A stretch of DNA of 11,350 nt from assembly GCA_004151065.3 (NCBI GenBank), contig NWUY0303899959.1:1-11350 (forward strand). The letters are read 5' to 3'. The notes beneath the pieces were generated by a model that worked only from the letters and a program-made list of their open reading frames with translations, was not told the DNA's origin and did not search any database. Source of the DNA: Larix sibirica (lineage: Eukaryota; Streptophyta; Pinopsida; Pinales; Pinaceae). Of this stretch, positions 1 through 7,439 are shown piece after piece. The first letter of the stretch is position 1. Each line of letters starts with the position of its first letter. The translations under genes were made by a program, and so were the position numbers.

Positions 1-687
1 ATTGTTATTTTATTTCAAGTACTATTGCATTTCCAAATTAAAGATATAGAATTAACATTAATTGTTCAAAATATGAGATGGAATATTCGACTATGGAAAA
101 TTGTTTGAGCTTGGTTAGTTGCCCCAAATAATGGGTGTTTGTTTCAAAACATTCATAGAGATTTTAAACAAATTGTGTTTAAGAAATATAACCCTTCTAG
201 GATTTCTTGTGCCATTGCCACCATTGCCAGCATTAGGGATCTAGATATAAGACACCCACTCTAATTTTCATCATATCACCTGTGATGCCATGCAAATAAA
301 AAATATGTTCCACATTAGTGACCCATACTCTGGGGTTTGATCCATCGAATTTAGTGAGATCGGATTTAGAAAGTTTGTGCCACATATCAGTCATCGGAAT
401 ACGAACAAGTGGAGTGGATTTAGGCACATAGGTATTGGATGAAGAATATCCTTCCTTGTGGGAAGGTTGCTATTTCTCTAGGTATCCTGAAGAGGATGAA
501 GGAAGAGTGTCATTAATTGGGTAAGTTGGTAAAAAAGTGACTCCAATTTGGTAAGCTTTCCATGGATGTCATCGAGATTTTGCTGAGTTGAGGAATTGTT
601 TTTGTTTAACTTGTGTTGCAACTCATCATATAGTGTTTCTAGGTGGGAAAATTTTTGGGAGATCTCACCTCCTCGAGTGCTAGCCAT
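1..687 (-). pseudogene. Degraded Ty3/gypsy Gag, amino-terminal half (element A)
   Basis: Gag forms the particle that packages retrotransposon RNA. The likely start is the ATG at 687, giving MASTRGGEISQKFSHLETLY, after which the frame reads as a heptad-like, coiled-coil-prone stretch to about 500. A frameshift near 500-540 moves coding to another frame, which holds the hallmark LTKFDGSNPRVW (about 330-370) and FYLHGI, matching the start of the retrotransposon Gag domain. Beyond a stop at about 230 the same frame still shows a W-rich stretch (WQWWQWH), then NLYECFETNTHYLGQLTKLK and a FEQL-like motif, the usual landmarks of that domain. Several in-frame stops (TAA and TAG) interrupt it. The zinc knuckle would lie beyond the window. 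Recognition is by motif pattern, not by alignment. Confidence 0.85.
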
Positions 688-795
688 TGGACTAAATGAG
701 TCCACAAAAAGCGATATGGAAGAGTGGCACTGAGGTGATCATCATAGTGCAAGGATTGTGTTGAAATAAGGGTGTAGGTAGAATCTAGATTCTGT

Positions 796-818
796 TCTCT
801 CTCTCTCTCTCTCTCTCT
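796..818. repeat. CT/GA microsatellite
   Basis: An uninterrupted run of about eleven CT dinucleotides, read as GA on the transcribed strand of element A, about 110 bases upstream of the gag ATG. Confidence 0.95.
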
Positions 819-1235
819 GAACCGGATCTTGAGGGATGAGATCCGAAAGGCTTGAATGTCGAGAGAGGAGGAGAGAAAACATATAGATCTGCTATGAAAT
901 TCATATAAGGAACATTGACATAAACACATAAATGAAATACACAATGAAAATACAAGGGAGAGTTGGAGAATAAGGATTCCATCAAGACGAACCATTACAT
1001 GCAATGAGGCCAATTTTGGGACCTCTCCTTCCCGATTCTAACTCTCTCCCTACTACCTTTTTTACAAGGTGTCTTGTTGACAATGTAAACTTTGAATAAC
1101 TAACTCCATTAATTACATGTCCATCATGCTCCCTTTTTATATTTAATAAAAATATGGCTTTTCAAATTTCACATTCAATATTAGACTATAATCCCCCCTA
1201 ATATTCAAACCATTCCTACCCCCTTAGATAATGAT

Positions 1236-1237
<2 letters not shown>

Positions 1238-1279
<42 letters not shown>
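1238..1279. repeat. CT/GA microsatellite, longest run
   Basis: About twenty uninterrupted CT dinucleotides. It sits directly at the edge of the first copy of the tandem duplication at 1279-1663, suggesting that the microsatellite and the duplicated body expanded as one unit. Confidence 0.95.
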
Positions 1280-1281
<2 letters not shown>

Positions 1282-1663
1282 GGGATTCTAGGGTCCTAAG
1301 GGTAAGGGAGTTTCAGGTTCTATAGCTCTTTGATAAACTTGTAGGTCCCAAAAATAGTACTTGTCCACTCTCTTAGGACACTAACTAAGGAGGGTCGATC
1401 ACTCCCTTAGTCATACTACCTGAATACCTAGGTAGTAGAGAGTAAACTTCCCGAGTGTTGTCTCTCTCTCTCTCTCTCTCCTGGGATTCTAGGGTCGTAA
1501 GGGTAAATGATTTTTAGGTGCTATAACTCTTTGATAAACTTGTAGGGCCCAACGGTAGTACTTGGCCCACTCTCTTAGGACACTAAATAAGGAGGATCAA
1601 TCATTCCCTTAGTCATACTACCCAAATACCCAAGTAATAGAGAGTAATATTCCTGATTGTTGT
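1279..1663. repeat. Two-copy tandem duplication, period 201 bp
   Basis: Copy 1 begins at 1279 and copy 2 at 1480, both with CCTGGGATTCTAGGGTC directly after a CT run. The bodies (about 1279-1461 and 1480-1663) share long blocks such as CTCTTTGATAAACTTGTAGG, CACTCTCTTAGGACACTAA and CCCTTAGTCATACTACC. They differ by scattered substitutions, so the duplication is not recent. The second CT run (1461-1480) separates the bodies. Confidence 0.92.
1461..1480. repeat. CT/GA microsatellite between duplicated units
   Basis: Ten CT dinucleotides at the junction between copies of the 201-bp duplication, equivalent in position to the longer run at 1238-1279. Confidence 0.95.
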
Positions 1664-1986
1664 GTTCGGTGCCACTACAAAAGCAAGAAGGTGATCAAAT
1701 TATCTAAAGTTCGTTTTAGGTTTCCTAGGAGACGTTCAATATACCTAAGGGTACGGGGAAGTGAAATTTGGTATATAGGTGTTGTATGATGCTATACTAC
1801 TCAAAGGGGTACCATTATAGCTTACAATAGTGTCCAACAAATGTGACTAATTACCAATTGTATTCTTTGCATATATGCTTCCCTAAACATAGGTTTACAC
1901 ACTGAATGAGAGATCATTGTGCTACGTATAGACGTTGGAACACTTCTCTCACCTTAAAAAAATTCTAAAATTTTTAGCTTAGGAAA

Positions 1987-1999
1987 GTGCTCTGATACT
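1987..1999 (-). other. Primer-binding site, tRNA-iMet type (element A)
   Basis: On the minus strand the LTR ends in ATCA at 2000 and is followed at once by AGTATCAGAGCAC. The common plant PBS complementary to the initiator-Met tRNA 3' end reads TGGTATCAGAGC, so TATCAGAGC matches fully and the first bases have decayed. In elements of this type the PBS primes minus-strand DNA synthesis. Its exact abutment to a CA terminus supports the LTR call. Confidence 0.8.
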
Positions 2000-2270
2000 T
2001 GATGTTATGTACCTTAATAACATAATTGAAAATTTAGAGCATAAATAACAAAATAAAGCATGATTTCAGTATTAAAGGACATAATTACCACAACAATAGA
2101 CATTTGTAGATAACAAAATATCACAATAACAATACCTTTATTGATGAAATCAATGTTGACTTGCCTCTTTTAGGGGACAACCTCCAAATGAATCCAAGAT
2201 CCAATTACAAAATACTTCACAAGGCATCTTGTTTGATTGCTTCAAATCCTATAAACAATTTCTAGTGAAA

Positions 2271-2404
2271 GAACTTTCTAGTAGGTAGAACCTTCTAGTA
2301 AGCCTTTTTAGTGAAGGAACCTTCTAGTAGGTGGAACCTTCTAGTAAGCCTTCTTACAAATATTGCTTTCACACTATATAGAATTTATAGTAGGTGGAAC
2401 CTTC
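2271..2404. promoter_or_regulatory. Cluster of five GAAnnTTC palindromes (heat-shock-element-like) in LTR A
   Basis: GAACTTTC at 2271-2278 and GAACCTTC at 2288-2295, 2317-2324, 2334-2341 and 2397-2404, each followed by TAGTA. GAAnnTTC is the head-to-head pair of heat-shock factor half-sites. A strong plant HSE needs a third contiguous unit, which these lack in perfect form, so function is inference. The cluster lies in the upstream (U3) part of the LTR on the transcribed strand. Confidence 0.5.
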
Positions 2405-2443
2405 TAGTAAGTCTATTTACAAATATTTCTTTCACATTATATC
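2279..2443. repeat. Short tandem repeats inside LTR A
   Basis: The unit TAGTAGGTGGAACCTTCTAG recurs at about 2279 (one mismatch), 2325 and 2388. The last two extend through matching TTACAAATATT and CTTTCACA to TATA-like ends, giving a period of 63 bp (2325 and 2388). The duplication therefore multiplies both the GAAnnTTC palindrome and a TATA-like string. Confidence 0.85.
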
Positions 2444-2525
2444 TACTTTATTAGCCTTATTTAATTTAGATGGCCTCAATACATAACAACCCATCTACTA
2501 ATGGGGTTAGGGTAAGACCCTAACA

Positions 2526-2843
2526 CTCTTACCATAATTCTTTTTGTAAATAAGAGAAGGACCTTTATATTAAACCATCGAAAACAAAAGTACAATGTTT
2601 ATCCCGATTACAACCTTCAACCTTCCTCGAGGAGGGACTGAACTATAAATAGAGCTTGCATGCTGAGAGTGTCCACAAATTTTTTGATATTGCGGCTAAG
2701 GACTGATCTGCTGTCTATTTAAATCACTCTTCCCTTCCGAGCCTAGAAATCATGAGTCTAGATAATAGTTTAAGATTATTGCAAAACAACCCTCATGGGA
2801 AAGGTGACCAAAAAACATGAGGCTTATGAGGAGGAGGACCTTT
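2526..2843 (-). other. Non-coding stretch, 3'-UTR-like, between LTR A and the unknown coding remnant
   Basis: No credible reading frame. On the minus strand it ends, just before LTR A, with a T-rich stretch, GGTTTAATATAAAGG and then TTTACAAAAAGAATTATGG. This is the look of a plant transcript or LINE 3' end with a poorly preserved A-rich tail. It may be the 3' UTR of whatever the coding remnant at 2844-4075 was. That link is inference from position only. Confidence 0.35.
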
Positions 2844-4075
2844 TCATGTTGTTGGTTCTTCTGGGTCGTCATCAATGATTATAGGGGTGTCATTGGTGTC
2901 ACTAGTCTCTATTGAAACCCGCACCTTCTTTGTGTCTAGGTGGTATACCATGATGATCATTTTCCTTGCCATAACCTTATTCAATCTTCGTTGATCCTTC
3001 ATCATTGCACTCTTTTGCTTGAGGCTCACCAAAATTGGGTTTTCCTCTGTCAAAAACCTCATTGTTAGTGTTTTGATAACCAAGTGGAGAACCACCGAAT
3101 TCTCATAGAGTATTACTCTTTTCCTTGTACCACCTAGGTTCTGAATCCATTTGGCCAATGGATTAGAGGTGGCCGCATTTTGCAGAGCGAGGGTGATTTG
3201 GACCAAATCCTAGGCTTCTCTGTCACCGTTTGATCCATATTCTTTGTCTTCAAGGTTGGCCGGAGGAGATGGCGAGCGGGGAATGAAATGTATACCTAGG
3301 AAACGACTGAGCTTTGTTAGGTTAGCATTGATAATTTTGGTGTCACCTTGGAATTCATCTAGAATCCTCATATTTTCCTTCTGTGCGTCCAAATATTTTC
3401 CTTGATCATCCATGATAAGGCTGAGAATAATATTCCCTATCCAGAAGGAGTTGATATCTCGTTCATAAACGGACTGTCGAGCACGATATTTATCTGGTTC
3501 AGTGACCCAGCTGGCTATCGCCTGAAATTCCTCCACATGCCAGAAGATGATGATTTCTTGCCATAATTCAACCTCCCTTCTTTCTATTTTGATCTCGAGG
3601 GTCTTTGAGATAAAATTGCTATAAAATTTGGCGAACTCTACTACTCTCAGCTGGTTCGTGGTAGATATTTTCCTCTACCACGTTGCATTTGGACCCTCCC
3701 ACTAAGGCCAAAGTCCCTAGAACATAAGGATAATGTGGAAGGTTGCGGAAAAGAACCTCGACACCCCAAGGTTGAGCCAAATTCACACCAATTCTGAAGC
3801 CACTACCATTGAGAGTCTTGATACCCCAACAAATACATAAAAAATATAATATTGTAGAATGAGACCAACTTAACACCCTATGCTACAATAAAACTCAGTC
3901 CCCTAAGTCATAAATCCTATATTCTACCTACTAATGATACCCCATGGCTTCAATACCTTGAAGCTGGTAGAGCGATGAAATGTGCAATGCATAGAAAAGG
4001 GTTAATGCAACGTTCCTTCACCAGATGAGAAAATAAATGCTAGCGATATGTGTCATTGCCATCAAAAAAATATAT
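2844..4075 (-). pseudogene. Broken coding sequence of unrecognised family, about 400 codons
   Basis: One frame runs from about 4075 with five or six stops (for example at about 4036, 3931, 3928, 3898 and 3886). It then reads well through GFRIGVNLAQPWGVEVLF to HEPAESSR at about 3640. A one-base shift there leads into VVEFAKFY, which stays in frame through SWVTEPDKYRARQSVYERD, LDEFQGDTKIINANLTKLSR and FIPRSPSPP to a single TAG at 3210-3212. The same frame continues through LALQNAATSNPLAKW to an acidic tail, PIIIDDDPEE, and a TAG at 2844. Length, amino-acid make-up and the few lesions in the 3' half indicate formerly real coding. I recognise no catalytic motif, zinc knuckle or signal peptide. 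It could be a captured host gene or an accessory frame of an old retroelement. Confidence 0.6.
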
Positions 4076-4084
4076 GAGTGGTTA

Positions 4085-4545
4085 AAAACTTAGGGGGTTG
4101 GGTTGAATACATAATTACCATTTTTTAACATATAACCTTCTTCGAACCTAGAGGGTCGATCGGCTAATCAACAAGCTTCTAGGTTCAAGGCTCTTAGAAT
4201 GTGAAAGAACTATACCTCTTTTATTTCCTTCTCTAATATTATGATGATATGTTCATACGAGTATTATCTAATGGAAAGAAGTTTTCCTTTAGATGTTGAA
4301 TAATGATCAAGGAGTCTTCGAAAACAAGCATGGTCTATATTTTTGAAGCATCTATCATCTTTACTCCATGAAGAATAACATAGGCCTCCACCTAATTGTT
4401 TGTTACCATTCCTATTCCTCAAGTAAAGTTGACTTATTGAGTTCGTTCAAGGTCAAATATGACCCCCCTACACCTATCACCCCAAAAATTTTAAGGACAT
4501 GAGGGTGGGATTTTATCCACTTATGTGTTCATGGGCCACAAGAAA
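4085..4545 (-). pseudogene. RNase H domain remnant, LINE-like
   Basis: RNase H degrades the RNA strand of RNA-DNA hybrids. The minus strand shows RGVIFD (about 4470), GIGMVTNN followed after a stop by VEAYVILHGVKMIDASKI (about 4410-4340), and MLVFEDSLIIIQHLKENFF (about 4335-4275). The E of EAY and the D of EDS match the second and third acids of the DEDD set. After a frame change come FFHILRALNLEA and LADR (about 4210-4160), resembling the ADxLAN end of the fold. The first catalytic segment (FDGAS-like) looks deleted: only HVLKIF and a broken join precede RGVIF. At least four stops interrupt it. This form is typical of the C-terminal RNase H of plant L1-type LINEs; an archaeal-type RNase H of a Tat gypsy element is the alternative. 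Confidence 0.72.
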
Positions 4546-4723
4546 ATTTAATACAATCTCTCTGGGTGAAATCACACATCTGATCACTAACTGAAGGTCA
4601 CACCATGTCTCTAGGAAAACCCCTCACGGGAATTGAGCCTCACCCACCAGTGAAAAGAATTTTCCTAAATATTGAAAGTCAACTTTAAAATTAAGTTTTC
4701 AAGTTGAAATTTAGTTATATTTT
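4546..4723. other. No recognisable feature between the RNase H remnant and LTR B
   Basis: Frames are short and carry no motif I recognise. The stretch is either more of the LINE-like remnant 5' of its RNase H or the flank into which element B inserted. Confidence 0.4.
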
Positions 4724-4970
4724 GTGTCTATTATCTTCGAAAGGTTTGAACTAAAAACAATTGCTATTACAAACTCTTGTAATCTAGGGAATTCCATCAA
4801 TTACCAGTAGTACAATATATTAACATGAAGAAAGAGTCACATACATACACACATTATATAATCATACATAAGAGAGTAGGTGGGACAACAACAACAAGCT
4901 CTTATATTAACAGGACCAAAACATAGTGCAATATCGGTGAAGACATGCTATTATGTTATTGACTCTCCAG

Positions 4971-4985
4971 CCTATTTATATTGAT
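4971..4985 (-). promoter_or_regulatory. TATA box in LTR B
   Basis: The minus strand reads CAATATAAATAGGCTGGAG, a clear plant-type TATA element at a usual distance (about 70-80 bases) from the LTR start. Confidence 0.6.
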
Positions 4986-5014
4986 TGCAAATAGTAATTC
5001 AGTTACTACTGCCT

Positions 5015-5037
5015 GGTCGGTCGACTAACCGATCGAC
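5015..5037. repeat. Imperfect CpG-rich palindrome near the LTR B start
   Basis: GGTCGGTCGACTAACCGATC followed by GAC folds back on itself with three mismatched pairs. It holds several CpG sites within 23 bases, in a sequence otherwise poor in CpG. Possibly a protein-binding site in U3; function unknown. Confidence 0.4.
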
Positions 5038-5052
5038 ATCTCTTGGCCAACA

Positions 5053-5064
5053 TATCCCCCACTA
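5053..5064 (-). other. Polypurine tract of element B
   Basis: The minus strand reads TTAGTGGGGGATA immediately before the LTR start TGTTGG. A G-rich purine run abutting an LTR is the primer site for plus-strand DNA synthesis in LTR elements. It lies about 70 bases beyond the end of the extra frame. Confidence 0.7.
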
Positions 5065-5135
5065 ACAAAACGATTCTTCATCCTGAAGAGATCAAGAACA
5101 TAACTGAAAAACTGGATGAAAATTGGTAGTCACTA

Positions 5136-7420
5136 CTACTTATGGATGGAACTAGTGGATGTAGTTGATGGATCTGGACTGATGCAAGCATCCACAATAG
5201 CTGGGGCTGATGAAGTGAGCCGTCGTTTGAAATCTTCCTAGGTGTGAGAATCCGTCTACATGTCTACACTTAGAGTAGTAAGATCAGAGAGCCGACTGAT
5301 CTTGTCGGGAATAGACATATGTTTAATGTTGAAAAGATCAGGTCCCAGGAGGAAGTGTTGTTGGTCGGCGGCCAGGAGGAGGCGTTCAATCTGAGAATCA
5401 ATTGGTTCGACTTCTATCTTAGCAAGTTGTGCTTGAGTATCCCACTCCGCTTGTTTCTTGTGGAGTTGGGCTAGTCGATTTTGTTCCATCTGAGTTTGTT
5501 GTTCCTTTTGATTTGAATAACTATTGCTTATTGAACAAGATTTCTGCTACAATATTGAGTTGTTCTTTAGTCACGTCGGCCTCAAGTTCCTGCTCATTGA
5601 GTATATCATCATCGATATTTTCTCCCGACAGTTCATCGATTTCCATTTTCCCCACTTGTTTTGATTTCTTGCTTTGCTTGGGTAAGGGAATGATAGCCAG
5701 AGGATTTTCGTCTCCCTTTGGAGGACAAAACATTTGGAGATACAGCCCAGCCTCATAAAATTATTCTTTTTTTCCATCAGTTAGTGGTTCTTGTATCTCA
5801 TCTGGTACCTTCCATGACGACTCAGGATTTGAGTGCACAATATTCGACTAAGCACTAATGTATGAGAAAATATCTTGAACAGATGGATAGTAGTCTAATT
5901 CAATTTCATTACCGTCGGTGCCTTGGATGTACTAGAATTTAGTGCAGTCGAGTTCCAGCTGAATGTGGATAGTCGGTGGTAGGCTTCGATGAACTTGCTA
6001 CGGGACTCGCCACCTAGAATATTATGTTTTAAGGACTTGAAACCAGTTTTCAAGCCACATTTTGACCTTGCTGCATCCACGAGGCTGGAAGACCCGGAAC
6101 TTATGCATAGCTGTTGGGTAGTTGGCAATAAAGGAAGTGTTGCCGATGGGTGTTATTTGGTACATCACCAACCACATTAATAAAGAAGGGTATCGAATCG
6201 TCGACCCTGTTTCTTGACAATTTTCGTAAGTCAAACGGACTATCCCTGCTAAATAATCTACCGAGTTAAATATTTTTGCTTTTGTTGCGACTACTTTTAC
6301 AGCTTCCAACATATCCAGTCAAATGTCATATGAACGACCTGTGCTGGTTAGACATATTGAAATGATGATATCGACAAACTTATAGTTATTATATTGAATT
6401 TTGTTGATAACCAGTCCTTTGGAGTTTTTCCCCTGTGTCGTCTTTGTGAACTCTTCAACAAATTTTGGATTGACCCGGACTGACACATTAGGTCCTATGG
6501 TTGAAAGCCCTGTGAACCTTCCAATAAGCTCAGCATTGATCTTGACAAGTTGGTCCAGCCATAGCTTCCCATTGTGGTACAACTGACTATAAATTGCACA
6601 ATTAAGTCTTTCAGTCCATTGAAATGGTCCAACAACAGAGCTTGCAAATAGTGTCATATTTTTGCGATATCTAATCTATCAGAGGATTAAGTCCATTTAT
6701 AATTTTGTATGTCCAAATTACGCAGTTCTTTCCAATAGCAGCTCCATTGATGTTCTTCTGTTCTTTCATTGTGAATTTTGAGCAGGCGACCTTTCAGGGG
6801 CGAGGTCGAACTATCCTCTACTTCAGGTAAATCCTTCTCGGAGAGTTTCATTGATCTTGTTGTAGTAGTGTTTCTCTTTGGGCCCATTGTATGCGTTGTT
6901 TCAGGTAGAGGGGTTAGATTGCTAAGTATGGCTGGAATTGGTGCTAAATGAACCTGCTAGATTTCTTTGCAAAAGTGTTCCCAGTCCTGTTCAAGGTCCG
7001 TATTTATAGATTGAGCGTCCGTTGTGCATTCAATTATGTTAGGTGAATGCATTAATTGTGGATTTTGTGCTAGACAACTTCTTGGCATGTGAGATGAACC
7101 TTCCTAGCCACGCTTTGGTCGAATTTCTTCATGCGACCTCCTTCAGGGTCGGTCATGCCAATGCCTATTATGAGTTGGCTGACTCGTTCTTGAATATTCT
7201 TTCGGTCGATACTGGGCGCCTTCCATTTGTCGGTCGGTTGTAGGTGTATGTTTTTGGTCCACTCGCCGAATGTGACTTCTCTCATGCTCCTTATTCCAAT
7301 CTACTGTCATTGTGATGCACTTAATTTTGTCCAACCCTCCATGCTTTAGTGCCTTTTTATACAAATTTTTTCTTTGGGTGCAAGTTAGTCTTTTAATAAC
7401 TACCTTCTTCTTGACTAATG
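5136..7420 (-). pseudogene. Extra (non-gag-pol) reading frame of element B, about 700 codons, broken
   Basis: Coding alternates between frames but follows a consistent order. A basic amino-terminal part has KKVVIKR and LYKKALKHGGLDKIKC (about 7420-7310), then FGEWTKNIHLQPTDKWKAP and GMTDPEGGRMKKF (7270-7120). Next come DLEQDWEHFCKEI (about 7000-6960), MGPKRNTTTTRSMKLSEKDL (from 6887), GPFQWTERLNCAIYSQLYH (from about 6630) and AELIGRFTGL. After a TGA at 6319 follow LDMLEAVKVVATKAKIF and YPSLLMWLVMYQITPIG (6312-6150). Then come an acidic stretch (ENIDDDILNEQELEADVTKE, about 5610-5550) and a Gln/Glu-rich coiled-coil-like segment (QMEQNRLAQLHKKQAEWDTQ, 5495-5430), ending in a Ser/Thr-rich tail at triple stops near 5136. 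No enzyme motif is visible. The middle part faintly recalls the putative plant transposon domain found in retroelement accessory frames. Confidence 0.65.
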
Positions 7421-7439
7421 TAATTAAGCTTAAAATAGC

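Larger units (their letters stand above)
688..1986 (-). other. Untranslated leader of element A between PBS and gag
   Basis: This 1.3-kb stretch has no credible coding frame; the longest frames cross the CT repeats and resemble nothing. It contains three CT (minus strand GA) microsatellites and a tandem duplication, annotated separately. Its position between the primer-binding site and the gag ATG makes it the 5' leader, where packaging signals would normally lie, though I cannot recognise one by eye. Confidence 0.6.
1..2525 (-). mobile_element. Element A: 5' part of a degraded Ty3/gypsy LTR retrotransposon, truncated by the left window edge
   Basis: Read on the minus strand, the parts come in canonical order: an LTR-like block bounded by TG and CA (2525 to 2000), a tRNA-iMet-like primer-binding site directly abutting it (1999-1987), a leader of about 1.3 kb with GA microsatellites, and a gag frame starting at 687. 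The rest of gag and all of pol would lie left of base 1, so neither a 3' LTR nor a target-site duplication can be checked. The Gag motifs resemble chromovirus-type Ty3/gypsy Gag, but lineage is uncertain without pol. Stops and a frameshift show that it is dead. Confidence 0.8.
2000..2525 (-). repeat. 5' LTR of element A
   Basis: On the minus strand the block starts TGTTAGGGTC at 2525 and ends ATAACATCA at 2000, giving TG...CA termini and a usual plant LTR length of 526 bp. The PBS follows directly. A polyadenylation-like AATAAA lies at 2142-2137, and TATA-like strings occur at about 2381-2374 (CTATATAG), 2440 (GATATAATG) and 2254-2248 (TTTATAG). The U3-like part carries internal repeats and GAAnnTTC palindromes. 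The outer (2525) edge rests only on the TG dinucleotide and typical sequence, since no partner LTR is in the window. Confidence 0.72.
4724..5052 (-). repeat. 3' LTR of element B (inner edge sound, outer edge tentative)
   Basis: Directly after the polypurine tract the minus strand reads TGTTGGCCAAGAG from 5052, a normal LTR start. A TATA-box string, CAATATAAATAGG, lies about 70 bases in (about 4985-4971). The outer end is a guess: the minus strand reaches AATAGACACA at 4724, giving TG...CA ends and a length of 329 bp, but another CA nearby would fit as well because no second LTR is available. Confidence 0.6.

Noticed and set aside
639-1013. Minus-strand frame of about 124 codons across the leader of element A
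   Set aside because: It runs through the CT microsatellite (coding RERERER), overlaps the gag start in another frame and has no protein-like features.
1238-1663. The CT repeats as a CRISPR-like or satellite array
   Set aside because: Only two diverged copies, no short conserved direct repeat with unique spacers, and plant retroelement context.
2600-2720. TATA-like ACTATAAATAGAGC at about 2641-2654 on the plus strand as a host gene promoter
   Set aside because: No plus-strand coding follows; downstream is only the antisense side of the coding remnant, so a lone TATA match is not enough.
4150-4172. GGGTCGATCGGCTAATC, resembling the CpG-rich motif of LTR B, as a possible second LTR fragment
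   Set aside because: The bases are explained by the RNase H remnant (the LADR segment), and similarity does not extend beyond about 16 bases.
5429-5758. Plus-strand frame of about 109 codons
   Set aside because: It is a Ser-rich shadow of the better minus-strand coding (acidic and coiled-coil segments of the extra frame).
5136-7420. The extra frame as an envelope-like gene
   Set aside because: No signal peptide, no convincing transmembrane helix and no Cys-rich ectodomain pattern are visible; the composition is acidic and coiled-coil-like instead.
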